Positions 22,940 through 34,282 are shown, counted from the first letter of the stretch. The stretch: 64,000 nucleotides of DNA from Hymenopellis radicata (GCA_015501595.1 JADNRX010000138.1:62001-126000), one strand, 5' to 3'. Notes: a model not told the origin generated them from the sequence alone. Made by a program: numbers and translations.

Positions 22940-25469
22940 CTACCGAGGGGCCCAGTGCCATTCGATTGCCTCTGTCCCCAAGTATCTACCCAAACCCCTG
23001 TGAATCACCTTGTTATCTTCCCGCCCATCGCGGTCACCCCGATCTGGAAGCTCTTGTTCCTCTGCGTCAGCCTCGTTGCGCTCTACACCAAATGCTCGAT
23101 CGAATGCCCGCTCTCGGTCGTTATGCTCCCTCATCGCGGTCCAAATGAACTGGCATCCAGTATCATACGTGACCCACCCCGGGCGTGTTAACCTATTGTA
23201 TGTAACGTCTTTGACGATGTCACCATAGCGTAGAAGCAATTGATCCGCCTCCCGCTTCTTCAAGTCAACTGCCGTCCTGTGTGCATTATAAGCTGCTTTC
23301 ACAAGCCCGTTAGCCATACCCACAAATAGGTAGGACGAATGCGTACCTTCTACGGTTTCGTACGTGCTCCGGGGCTCAGTGAACTCGCGCATGAGGTGCG
23401 CGAGACGAGGCCAGTTACCACCGGACAGTGACAGACCAAGCGCTAACCGAAAGACCGTTGCGAATTGGCGATTGTACGATAACCATCCCAAATGGGCGAG
23501 CTCCTCCTTTGATACAATGTGGCAAGCCTCTAGGCGAGTGATTAACCACTCTCCTTGCAGCTCCTCGAACATCGCGACGAGCTCTACGTTCGCTGAGCCA
23601 TCCTCAGACATCCCTGACGCACTCGGGCTGTGAAACTCCGCTAGAGCGCGCTGCACAATCCTAAGAGAATGTAAGCACCGTGCCAGCGGTTAGAGAGTTA
23701 CGACGTACCGTTTTGCGCGGACCACGCCAAACGTCCTCTCCTCGTTGGAATTGAAAGGGCGGCGAGAATACACTGGGGGGCCCATGGGTCTGTAAAACTC
23801 ACCAATGATGCTTTATGCTCACCCGACAGGTGTTATTCCAAATTCTCGCGCAAGGAACAATTGCAAACGCATGATTTTCAACTTGAATTCTATGTCCGAC
23901 GTGTCCATCAGAAACGAGATAACAAGGACGAATTATTCTACCGTCTGGAGACGCCGATACAGATTTAGAATGTCGATGGTCACACAAGTGTCCGGATATC
24001 GTGGTGTGGCGGGATAGAGTCCGCTCCGCAATAACTGCTGGCGCCGATGTTCGCCGTCCGACAGACTACTCGTACAATCACAATACCGCATTTCCACCTG
24101 GTGCACTCCGTTGACGTGCATAACGGTCATTATGTGAGGCGTGGCATCCGGAACAGGACACCTAGCTCCCTGGTGGCCGAGCTGATACACGAGGCCGATC
24201 TCGCGGAGGGAAATCGTCTGCCATGTCGCGTCGCGCCAGACCTGCAAACACGCCATAAGCAACTGAGCTCTTCATTCAACGTGTAGGCTTACCTGAATGG
24301 CATGGACCGGTGCACGCTCATGTCTTTTTAAACAGCACGTTCGGCATTCTAAGAAGGCCCCACAGCTCAGACAATGAAACAGCTCTTCGCACTGCACCGC
24401 GTCTCCAGCGTCGGTCGACTGCCGTTCAATCGGTACCCCTATACACTCCGCCTTCAGAGGCGCATCACAGCATGAGCACCTCGGGTTTCGTGTCGTGTTC
24501 CTTAGCCCATGTCGTCGCATCGTCTCTTCCAGAACGCTAAGAGAATGTGAGCACCGTCCAGGCCGGTACAAAGTTACAACGTACCATCGTGCGTGATCTA
24601 CGGGGTCCATGTGTCTATAAAACTCACCAGCGACACTTTATGCTTACCCGACATTCCAAATTCTCATGCAAGGAACAATTGCAAATGCACGATTTTCAAC
24701 TTGAATTCTATATCCGACGTGTCCATCAGAAACAAGATAACAAGGACCAATTATTCTACCGGGGGCGCCTTAGCAGGACGGGCATAGCGGTACAAGCCCG
24801 CCTTGAGGCGTCTCCAAACCGCATCCATCGTCTCCAATCCCATTTTGAACTCCTGGCGAAGAGACTGATTGGTGCGGATATCGACGGCCACTGTGACGAG
24901 GTCCTCGTGGGTATAGATCCCCATTGCTTTGAATTTCATCTCCAGCTGCGACGCGTCGTATGCAGCCAGAAAATGACCAACATCGTCGTGAATGAAGCGT
25001 GTCTCCGCCGCTTTCACGAAATGAGGGTCTGGCTTAGCATCCAAAGAGTCGACTGGGCCACCTATGTCCCGATTTTAGGTTTCCGCCAGACAATGAAATA
25101 AGACAAGATACTCACGAAGGGCTTGGACACCATTGCCAAGCTCGTAGTCTGCGCGAATGGGGCGGCGAACACGTATATGCTGCTCTAGGCGTCTTGAGGA
25201 GGGTCAGAGGGGATATGGAACGCCAGCATGTAACTCACTTGCGACACAAGAAAGCCGACTTAGTGGACGCCTTGGTGAACGTCAACGTCTGTTGCGTCAA
25301 CTTTATTCGAAACGAATAAAGTTGCCTTGGACGTGGGCTTTCTCCTCAGAGAACGAGCTAGGATGAGAGGTTTTGTGGTTAGATTGAGACGACTGCTAAG
25401 GTTGACGCGAGGGAATTTGCTGGGGGAGCGCGACGGCGTCGAACTGGGAGAAAGCGGGGGAGAAGCCAT
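22940..25469 (-). CDS. unrecognised gene of KDZ transposon 2, interrupted by a CxC2 fragment
   Basis: I do not recognise this protein. The N-terminal exon (25469-25260) is Ser/Pro-rich and basic (MASPPLSPSSTPSRSPSKFP). A short exon follows near 25190, then one at 25044-24770 that is rich in acidic and aromatic residues (DDVGHFLAAYDASQLEMKF). After the inserted KDZ piece, a long exon (23656-22940) contains YDTGCQFIWTAM and ends in WHWAPR. The parts are assigned to one gene because they share strand and order and because the sequence around the break is duplicated. A direct join between the 24770 and 23656 exons cannot be proved by eye. Confidence 0.4.
23664..23945. repeat. direct repeat flanking the CxC2 fragment, copy 1
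   Basis: Two blocks, one near 23664-23720 (CCTAAGAGAATGTAAGCAC...) and one near 23795-23945, reappear in the same order and orientation at 24536-24770. Copy 1 has about 55 extra bases between the blocks. Together with copy 2 it brackets the KDZ fragment. Confidence 0.75.
23946..24535 (-). pseudogene. KDZ CxC2-region fragment (third KDZ copy, partial)
   Basis: Two exons closely similar to the CxC2 exons of KDZ2. One (about 24535-24290) has CSCCDAPLKAECIG, CEELFHCLSCGAFLECRTCC and HERAPVHAIQ. The other (about 24245-23950) starts VWRDATWQTISLREIG and breaks off after LYRRLQTVE. The catalytic domain is missing entirely, so it cannot be a working transposase. It lies on the same strand inside the unrecognised gene and is bracketed by direct repeats. 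Confidence 0.8.
24536..24770. repeat. direct repeat flanking the CxC2 fragment, copy 2
   Basis: Matches copy 1 at 23664-23945, with both blocks present (AAGAGAATGTGAGCACCG... and ...GAATTCTATATCCGACG). It ends where the exon of the unrecognised gene begins. The arrangement suggests insertion by tandem duplication or template switching rather than by TIR-mediated transposition. Confidence 0.75.
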
Positions 25470-25609
25470 CTGCCCGAAGGATGCCCTCCAAGGCGCTATT
25501 TAAGGCAATCCGGTGAATCCGGGCCTATCTGATGCATTGGGAAGGGAGGGTGGTCAGGGCATGAACGTACTTCGGGGTGCGGATAATGCCAAAAGTTCCG
25601 GGTTGATTC

Positions 25610-25945
25610 GTGTCGGGGGGAGACAGAACATCTAGTAGGAAAGGAGCGACCGTTGGTGGACGCGTTGTCCTTGACATGCTAACCTTGGATGTTAACTCCA
25701 ACCTTCGCCGCAAGTATCTACGACTTGAAGCCGGACTAATGGCGCATACAAACAACTCCCTCTATGATTGGGCGCACGAGCTCTGTCGAATCGCCATGCA
25801 GCATCTGGACGACCACGACGCCGGTTCCAAGGCCCTCATAGAAGCCAGTGAAAGTCCGCGGAAGTGGTGGGATAAGGCGAAGTCTATCGAGAGGCAGGTT
25901 GAGGAGCAGGTTGGGGAAGGAACTTTGCTTGACTATATCCGCTGA
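25610..25945 (+). CDS. possible small helical protein
   Basis: An open frame of 111 codons whose second half reads like a charged helical protein (LRRKYLRLEAGLMAHTNN, then WWDKAKSIERQVEEQ). No start context, intron or family match is visible, and the opposite strand is also partly open. It could be a remnant exon from the KDZ element. Confidence 0.25.
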   Translation: MSGGDRTSSRKGATVGGRVVLDMLTLDVNSNLRRKYLRLEAGLMAHTNNSLYDWAHELCRIAMQHLDDHDAGSKALIEASESPRKWWDKAKSIERQVEEQVGEGTLLDYIR

Positions 25946-26157
25946 CGTAATGGACGGTTCGAATATGCCGTTGAGTCTGTTGTAAACATTAACTTCCATC
26001 TGTCCTTTAATACCTTAGAGGAGGAGAGAGCTTATGGCTGGTTGTACTACTCCTCACATCATGCAGACATCCTGTAGGCGTAATCACAAATATACGAGCT
26101 GAAAGTGGGCATAGATTGTGTGAAGTGGTTACTCTAGTATACATATAAGATCTGCGA

Positions 26158-27125
26158 CTACTTAGAGGGGGTTAACAGCATAATACGACGGTCGGCACAC
26201 GCAGCGACGTATTCCTTCAGAGCCTCCTCGTAGCTAGTATAACTGCGATGCGTGCTGCCAGGAATACCGACATGGTGGAAGGCAGCTTCGATGCTGATAA
26301 AAGCAACTATAATTATCGAAATGAGCGAACGAAGAGCCGAAGACTTACTAATTGTTGTAGAGTCCTGGTCGAGTCCCGGCGAAGATGGCATACCAGGCAT
26401 TACGGCGCACGCCGGCGCTAAGCGGTGTCTGGGCAGACCAGACATCAGGAACTGGGGCCTGCACGCGTCGGGAGCTGTAGATGGTTTGGGGCCCTGATGT
26501 CGGGTGAACTAATCCATGCTTCGACGCGTAGTCATACGCCGCATCTGCCATGGTTCGGGTGCGATAGCCTTGATAGATAGAGCCAGTTTGGTGCAAGATC
26601 TGTGCCTCACAGGCATCCCTGAAATCTGATTAGACTTGTCCACGAGTAGGAGGAAGAGGGAAACTACCAAGTGGCGTACACGCCAGGGATCGTACCCACA
26701 AAAACGACATATGCTCCTGCACGCTTTTTGGTGGGACGTTTCTTGGGGGAGACACGGCTGACATGGGCGTTCGATTGTTGCTGCGAGTATCCAGCATCCG
26801 ACCTAGCGCATGTTCAACGCAAAATCAAATAAGATCAGACAGTAACTAACCAATGAGAGGTAATCCGCGTGGTACCACCTTGATTCACCGCGTACAGCCT
26901 GGAAGGGGAAGACACAGCTAGTCCCGCGAATGCGGCTGCAAGGGTATCTTCTGCAAGGTCGTCTTTCGCAGCGTCCTGTTTGGTGGTGATAGCAGGAGGC
27001 AGGCTAGGTTGATGGGGCTTGTTGGAGGTGCGGAGGGAAGACGGGCGTTCATCTTCAGAGTCGGTCAACAGCCAGATCACATCATCCTCACTATGAGGCG
27101 GGGGATCGGATGTCCGCATCGACAT
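26158..27125 (-). CDS. double RHBD (RNase H1 N-terminal-like) protein, RHBD-2
   Basis: Four exons from ATG at 27125 to the stop at 26158. The acidic N-terminal part (SEDDVIWLLTDSEDERPS) is followed by a basic linker (SPKKRPTKKRAG). RHBD copy one is YVVFVGTIPGVYATW, an intron, then DACEAQILH..YQGYRTRTMADAAYDYA. RHBD copy two is NAWYAIFAGTRPGLYNN, an intron, then a segment ending RSYTSYEEALKEYVA. The Gly-Val-Tyr turn, the Trp/Asn break and the late Thr-x-x-x-Ala helix are the signature of RNA/DNA-hybrid binding modules. There is no RNase H domain. It lies beside RHBD-3 on the same strand and faces away from ORF-W2. Confidence 0.7.
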
Positions 27126-27269
27126 GGTAGCTACAGTGGGAGTGCGTATGATAAGAACTTGGCATTTATGGGACTACACGTGGGACATGTGATACGAAAG
27201 ACCAATCGGGGATAGTCAACACCGGCTGAGATATTTCCCTAGACTATAACACAGGTTCCACAGACAAGG

Positions 27270-27780
27270 CTAGGGAAGGCATGAGTATTGGAAAAAGACG
27301 TCTGATGGAGAAATGGGGTCATACCGGTCGCGGCGAGACTTCCGCCACTTGTCGATATTGACTTTGCCGGCAGCAAGGTCCTCGTTGAAATATTGGAGGG
27401 CGGCAGAATGACTGTGTCGCTTCTTCTTGAAGCCTCCCAAAACGCCATTCGTGAACTCAGTGGCTAGAGATCTAAAAGAAATAAGGTAGAATTAGCAGAG
27501 ACGAGTAAGAGAGAAACTGGAGGACTGACGCATCAGTGACGATGCCAACTTTGACGCCGACAGTAATACAGTAGAAGAACGTCTTGCTACCATCAGGCGG
27601 AGCGGGTAGGTAGGCAGGCTTGAGGGGGCCACACGGCACGGACGAGAACAGCACGCCTGACCGGAGAGGATACTGGTCATCAACATAATCATGCGCAGGA
27701 ATGAGTGGGTCGTAGACGCATTGCGGAGGGAACCACGATGGAGGCGTTGAGACGACGGGATACGGAGGCGGAGACGACAT
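27270..27780 (-). CDS. single RHBD protein, RHBD-3
   Basis: Two exons from ATG at 27780 to TAG at 27270-27272. The N-terminus is Pro-rich (MSSPPPYPVVSTPPSW). The RHBD-like part reads KTFFYCITVGVKVGIVTDA, then, after an intron near 27535-27478, continues TEFTNGVLGGFKKKRHSHS and a helix SAALQYFNEDLAAG. A basic C-terminus follows (DKWRKSRRDR). It is the second RHBD gene of this element, about 145 bp upstream of RHBD-2 on the same strand. Assignment to the RHBD fold is weaker than for RHBD-2. Confidence 0.55.
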
Positions 27781-28094
27781 GCCGTCTAAGAGGTGGGCAA
27801 TTAGAAGCGATGCTGGGATGGACGAGTGTATGCACGACTGTCAGGGGAGGTGACCTCGGCTGGGGATGCTTTGGCATCGCCAGCAGGGGACGTGTCTTGG
27901 ACTGAGACGGACATGAGCGCTGATGAGAGAGAAAGAGATGGGGAATCCGGGTAACAAGTCTGCTGAGTTAGATAAGGTGAGGGAGGAAATTGAAATGGAG
28001 TGCATGGCAGACGGCACGTTGCTCTTTCTAGAATAATTCGCCCGTGTCCTGCCAAGTTCCTCTCGCCACTTAGTCTGGGAACCAATCCGACACG

Positions 28095-30749
28095 ATGGCG
28101 CGCACGACAGCGCCGCACATTGGCGGGAAGAAAAAGTACGTGAAGAAGGCCAAGAGCGAGCGAGGGAATCGTAAAGGCTGGATGGAAGGCATGAGGGCTA
28201 AGTTATTTGTGCCCTTGGTCCCACGCTTCGCAGACACCGTCGACACTAGTTGGCAGGCGGCGGACGAGTACATGAAGGTCCTCCAAAATCTGTATCACTT
28301 CCACTTTCCCTACCCCATGAAGGATAGCGAGGAGCCGGCCGAACTGAAGGAATACGATCCCCTTAAAGTCGTACCTGACGACGACTCGGGATTGACAGAC
28401 GATGAGCTGAGGATGAAACGCGCGCACATTACCAGGATTAACACCTTGTGTATATCACTGATACTTATGAACATGGACTGAATGCGACGTGCTCCCGACA
28501 GGTGTTGCGGCGATGGCTTATTTATCACGCGAGGAGATTCCGCAAGCGCTTCAGAAAGCTCACGCGTCGCGACGCCACAGACACCTACGAAATTTTGATG
28601 GCACGGTTGTCAGGCGTGACGAAGCTGCCGAAGCAGGCTCATGCCTCGCATATCTTTCGGCGGGAGACGGAAGAGCAAATCAAAAAGGCCATCGCAGAGA
28701 AATGGGAGAAGGTCACAGTCAAGAAGAGCAAGCTCCCGGACGTGGCGTTCAGAAACAAGGTTACGGACGCAATGTTGAAGGTGCTCCCGAAGGAGGAGCA
28801 GAAGAGATACGAGACCATCGAGACCATCGCGAAGGCGGAGGGGGACCGGAAGAAGGAGGAATATCAAGCGCTGTTAACAGCGCCGCCCTCGCGAGCACCA
28901 GAGGATCGCGCAGCGTACGTATTGTTGATTTCATGGTGGAGGAAAATACACTAACGAATTTTGTAGCGCGGTGGGCAATTTGGAGAATTTTATTGGTGAC
29001 ATCAATCGAGGGTGCGAGGAGAGGACATTCATGCGCCTGTTCACGCTGGCGGGAGGACCAACGAACGAGTCAAACGGCGAGATTAGCACTAAGAGGTAGG
29101 TTCACATGTAACAGCGGATATCCCGATACTAATGCCTGATTAGTTACAGCACGAGCAAGAATATCGCGCCCGTACCGTTGTCGTTTCAAGAATGGCTGGG
29201 CCCCACAGAGCTGGCAAAACTGCTTGGTTTGTGGTCCAAGTACCTTGCGACTTGTTACACCCCGGAGGACCGCCAAAGCGTCATTATACCAGACGCTGCT
29301 CGCGGGCCCCTTGTCGCTACCCAACCTATAAATGGACAAACCGTGGTTGAAGGAGCGTCGGGTGCAGCGCTACAACCTATAAATGGACAAACCGTGGTTG
29401 AAGGAGCGTCGGGTGCAGCGCTACAGGTTGCCGTGTGGGATGCCGGCCCGGAGTTCAATGTGGACGCGAGCACGCTGATGCCGATGGGCGGCGAAGAGGT
29501 GACGTCGGTGGGCGGAAAGATCGTGACAAAGGCGGTGCTAGCAAAGCTTTTGAGCTTGGAGGATTCCGACGGCGATTCATCGGAAAGCGACTCGGGCGAT
29601 GAGTCCGAGTCAGATGCATCGGACGGGGAGTTGTACATCCCACAGGATAACGACGTAATCGACAACGGGAAGAAGAAAAAAAGAAAGCGAGCAGCGTCGG
29701 TAACGGAGGGCACGGGCGCAGGCTGGATGTATTACGATAAGAATGGAATTAGGCTGAGCGAGGAGGAGATTGAAAGGAATGAAGCCGTCGTGCATCAGCA
29801 GTTGAGGAAGGCGGGGTTCGAGATGCTGTACGAGACGGGGATGATGAATGAGAACACCGGTGAGGAGGACTTCGTGGCAGCGGCGAGAAAAGCCATTGCC
29901 GATGGCCGTCTACAAGATCCTGCATTGGCGCCATCAAAGATGCGCGCTAAAAGGCCAAGGGTGGCTAAAGCGAAGGAGAGCGGGGAAGGGGAAGGTAGCG
30001 CGCGAAGACGCAAGAATGCGGGTCGGAATGCCAATGGGGTCGCTACCGAGAGTACGACAGGAGCGACATCGACGGCTACCAAGGACACACCACCCGCCAC
30101 GCTACCACCAGTGAAAGCAACAATTATTGCACCAATCGTGGCGCCGATCGTTGAGAGTTCGGAAGAGGATGATAAGCGCGTATGTTCAGAACTGTTGAAA
30201 GATGCCCCGAGTTGGCTGGAGGAGGCGGTGGACGAGTTTATGGGTGCAGAGGGCGGAGATGCTCTTTTGTCGCTGATGCGGCTGTTGTTGGAAATCGAAC
30301 GTCAGCATGGGTGGATTAGCGTGGACGAGGGTAAGAAATTCAACTTGCCTGGAGCTCGCATGTGTCCGCATTTGCTGATGTCCTGGATCTCCAATGGACG
30401 CACGCGCCAGAGAAAGAGAATTGTGGTTGATGAGAAGACTGGGCCGGCTTTCGTGGCAGCCTGGAAGCCTTGGTGGTCATATTTGCAAGAGTCGTGGCGG
30501 GTACGTGGGGAGGATGGAGAATGGAAACGAGACGCGTATGGAAACGAGTGGAAAAAGATGGGTGTTCCGGGTCAGAATGGCATGTTGAGCGTGGTTGCAG
30601 TTCTGTCGTGGTGGAAGTCGTTTATCGAGAGTCAAGGGAGTGTCCTGGGTGCAGAGGCCGTTGGAGAAAAGGAGTGGGTGGGCGCAAGGAACGACGTTGA
30701 GTGGGTGCTAAAGGGCCTACTCAATCATGTGGGAAAAAAGAAGCTGTAA
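28095..30749 (+). CDS. ORF-W2, accessory gene of KDZ transposon 2
   Basis: Large gene of unknown function with four exons. It starts MARTTAPHIGGKKKYVKK, continues with LRRWLIYHARRFRKRFRK and a charged helical stretch, and then runs through a long last exon to 30749. That exon holds FQEWLGPTELAKLLGLW, a 17-residue tandem repeat, an acidic Ser/Asp tract, basic KKKKRKRAAS and a Trp-rich end (VVAVLSWWKSFIES, NDVEWVLKGLLNHV). Introns near 28914-28966 and 29095-29153 join in frame. The first junction (28448-28501) does not keep the frame with plain GT..AG use, so a 1-base shift or a missed splice site is present. Motif order matches ORF-W1 (9149-14886). The basic tracts suggest a nuclear, nucleic-acid-associated protein; this is inference. 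Confidence 0.7.
29322..29423 (+). repeat. 51-bp tandem duplication inside ORF-W2
   Basis: Two exact copies of a 51-base unit, 29322-29372 and 29373-29423, encode a repeated 17-residue segment starting QPINGQTVVEG. The reading frame is kept, and the absence of differences points to a recent event. Confidence 0.95.
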
Positions 30750-31521
30750 GTGATGGACGTACGTATTTTAGAATGCCGTCGAAGGTTCGCCGTACGTAGA
30801 AGTCGTGATGGGGAGGCGTTTGTTTAGCGAGTTTGAATCCATCGTGGCGATCGAGTGTGGCGCGTATTGTGGTCTGAATGACGGTGAATGAATGGCACAG
30901 CCACGGATGCTGAATCTGTTGAAGTGCGCATTCACATGCTAATGTCACGGTCAGGGGTCAATCCAAATGTGGTTCCTATGAGATTTTAGTGCAGGTCAGG
31001 TGCAGGTTAATGGGATGGTAGGGTAGAATATAGCGTGTAAACCGAAAGCAAGATTAATTGCGGAAGCCATACAACGGCGCATCGGTACGCGCAAGGACGG
31101 GAGGGTGACCCGGAATGTGCCGTGCCGAATATGCTGCCGAGCATCCCAATGAGAGAGGTGCCGAGAGGATGCCGGATAATGATGGGTGAGATATGCCGTT
31201 AGATGCCGATGTCCCATTGTGGATACGATGCCGCACTGGTGCCGTGATGGGGGCGCACCCTGCAGGCGGGAGGAATGACAATTAATATCCCCAGATGGGA
31301 CTATGCGGGATGGAGGCTATAGTGCCTGAGGAGAGGCGGCGGGCTGCGCTGACTCATCCACCCGCGTGGCTGTGTTATTCTAGCAAGTGCAAGGGAATTG
31401 TATTATGGTTAGCCTAGCAAGTGCAAGGGTTTTTAGGCTTTTCTCTACAGCTATGGCTCGGTAGTGTAACTTCTGTACTGTATTCATAGTACTAAGAATG
31501 CGACGCCTAAAGCATAGTAAT
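30750..31521. other. gene-free 3' flank with GATGCCG words
   Basis: No gene is supported. Around 31070-31260 the words GATGCCG, GTGCCG and TGCCGA recur irregularly, like a worn microsatellite. From 31378 on, CTAGCAAGTGCAAG occurs twice and is taken as the right end of KDZ transposon 2. The next gene ends at 31522 on the other strand. Confidence 0.4.
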
Positions 31522-34282
31522 TTATTGTAAGCACAAAATATGAAGGTATTGGACATTATTGATAGTAACGAAAAGTGTCTCCGGTGTGTCGAAAGAAAGG
31601 GTAAAGTCTTTATACAGCTTGAAGAGAACTTCGCCAGGCCGAACATCCATAGCTATGCGTTTGTTTAGCGAGTCAACAAGTGCATCTTCCTCGAGCTCGT
31701 AATCGGTTGGCTGGAGCCCGTTACTGAGGACCTTTTGGTAAAGTTCGCGGATGGCCTCAAGAAGTGCGAAAGCATTGAAGGTTATGCCTTTATCATATAT
31801 CCCTGCAGGTTGCGGCCACTTCGGAAGCTCGTCATCAATATCTGCTTGCGTCTTTTTCCATACGCCATCTGAACAAAAATCTCTCGCATGATTGAGAGTT
31901 GATCTTTGCCCACTGAGGTATAAGAGCTGGTTGCATTGTTTGCATACCGGAGCCTTTCACTGTGAAATTATCTTAGTACGAATGGTAGAAAACGGAACTG
32001 CATCACATACAAGCTTCATTGATGAGGTAGCTCCGGCCTCCAAGGTATTTGAACTAGCATTCAGCCCATCTGATCCCAACACTGCTGGCCCAGGTTCAGC
32101 CTTTGTTAACACGACTGAAGAACAGTGTTTCTTCCAGAATGTGTCCGTTCCATTCGATGCTAAAGACTGATGAACAAATGTCACACGAACGGCTAGAATG
32201 ATAATCATACATACGAAATCTCCTGTCTGCAACCGTCGAAGAACCTGTGCTTCAACAGTGTTCAACTTGTCCATGAGCGTCTTGACTGACTTGGCTATGA
32301 ATGTGAACTGTGATGTTGGCTCTTCTGAAAGTGACTGAAGAGCCTGGTTGTAGAGCTTGGTAGTGTTCTTCCATTTCGCCGGACTCATCGAAAATGACGC
32401 CCACTGATGTTCAGCACGGAGGTCCATGAATAGATAGGGATGATACAGATAGAGAGCGTGGATCTATATTCGTATGATGCATCAAGAGCAGCTGTGATCG
32501 TGTGAGCTGCTTATTGCGGCCAGGACTGAACTTTGGAGGGGGAAGTGGATCTTGCAGCGTGGATAGTCTTTCAGAGGTAGCAGAAGTCTGCTTTCGAGTT
32601 GACGAAATAGTTGAGGTCGCAGCAGGTAATACCGCCTCCGAGGGCGGGGGGGGCCTGCTTTGAGAAGAACAAATATATAGGTCCGATCGAAGAGCTCCCA
32701 GTACCAGATGCACATGCATTAATCAACTAGAGACAGACAGTTAGAACTGATCTGATGAAAGAGTTGTATACTACTTACCTGATCCTGAGTGAGACGCACT
32801 CGTTTAGAAGCCGGCTCTCCTTCAGGTGATGAGTTGAACACTTGACTATTATTATCACAGTCCATCGCATCAATATCGATGAAGGAATGGGCATCGGAAT
32901 GCTCAGCGGGGCGCTTGCCGGTGATAGCTGAATATACAGCTGGAGCAAGATTGGAACTTGAAGTGGCGATATCCGGGGTTAATGGTGACGCGCTCTGCGG
33001 TGCAGCTGCTGCTGGCCCAACTGTCAGATCTGCCTGAGTGGAGGCCAAGCTTGGGTCAAGCTTTTCAGTGGCAGTGGGCTGAGGTTGCAGGAGTAGAGTG
33101 GGATCTACACCGAGACGTTGAGCAAGAGCATCAAGGTCGGTCAGATCAGTATCCGAATGGAGAAGGGCTTCGAGACCATTGTCGGGATCAATGGGCTCCT
33201 TTGATTCGAGGTCATCGAAGGATACGAGTGTGATAAGACTCGGTACAAGACCGAAAGTCTCGCCACTTTTAATGTTTGCGAGGAGTGGGCGGGATTGGAT
33301 GGTTACACCTGCTACAGGAGGATGCGTCACAAGACAGTCATTGAAGCGACGATTAACCTCATTGACGAGAGAGATATGATGACAGCCATGAGTTGATAGA
33401 CCGAACTCGACGGCTGTTCCAGTCAACTTCTGGACGACCCGAATGTTACGGCGGAGGACAAAGTCGTGAGATAGAGCGACAAAATTCTCAACCCCGCTTG
33501 CAAAGGATCGCTGAATAGAGTTCCACCCCTTGTGGGAGCCCTCGATTCTACTGCCATCGGACAAGATGTCACTACGTGTACGTGCAGTGCAACCTTTTTC
33601 GACGTGTGCTAATTGGTCCCGGTAAACCTAGCAATCATTTAGGATGCATAGAATTCAAGAACGAAATGAGGAAATACTTTTTCAGCTGCGGCGTTCCACA
33701 CTCCACCGATATGAGCATATTTCTCATACACCGCCTTGAAACGTTTCACTTGCTCATCGCGTGGTCGGTATACCGCGCCATGTCCGTTTCCTGCCCGTGT
33801 CTCAAGGAGAGCATCAACAAGTTCCTGTGCAACCTGTAACCAGTATGGATTGCGAGTCCCATCAAGAATAACAGCAAGCATTCTGTAACAAGTATGAGTT
33901 ATAGCATAGATATCAAGCTACTTGACTCGTACCGCATAAGCAAGTGCCAGATGTCTTGTACGACCTTTATTGAGGGCATTACAAAGACGGCGCTACCGCG
34001 AACATGACAGCAGTTGTCGGCTACCATCATCTCAGGGTACGGGACTCCGAGCGCGTCACATCGGGCTTTAAGGCCGGTGAGCATTTCAACAAGCTCGCTG
34101 TTAGCTTGGGTCATGCAGAGACGCTATAACCAGATGAATATTGAGGTATAGTGAGTGCGTCACACTTACCCAGTTAACGATCTCATTATTCTCATTCAAG
34201 AATGAGACAATTCCACCCTTCAAGGGCCGAGAGCGTGTACCACCCTTCTCAACAATAGTAGCCTTCTTTGCGGACCTGAAGG

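Larger units (their letters stand above)
18490..31480. mobile_element. KDZ-type transposon 2 (ends approximate)
   Basis: Inverted, imperfect end sequences occur at about 18490-18600 and 31375-31470. Both contain CTTGCACTTGCTAG words (or the inverse CTAGCAAGTGCAAG) twice, an intervening CAATT block and an outer TAGCTGTAG-like word. Between them lie KDZ2 (-), an unrecognised gene with a KDZ fragment, two RHBD genes (-) and ORF-W2 (+). This is the same kind of gene set as in KDZ transposon 1. The exact termini and target duplication could not be fixed by eye, so the boundaries are provisional. Confidence 0.55.
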
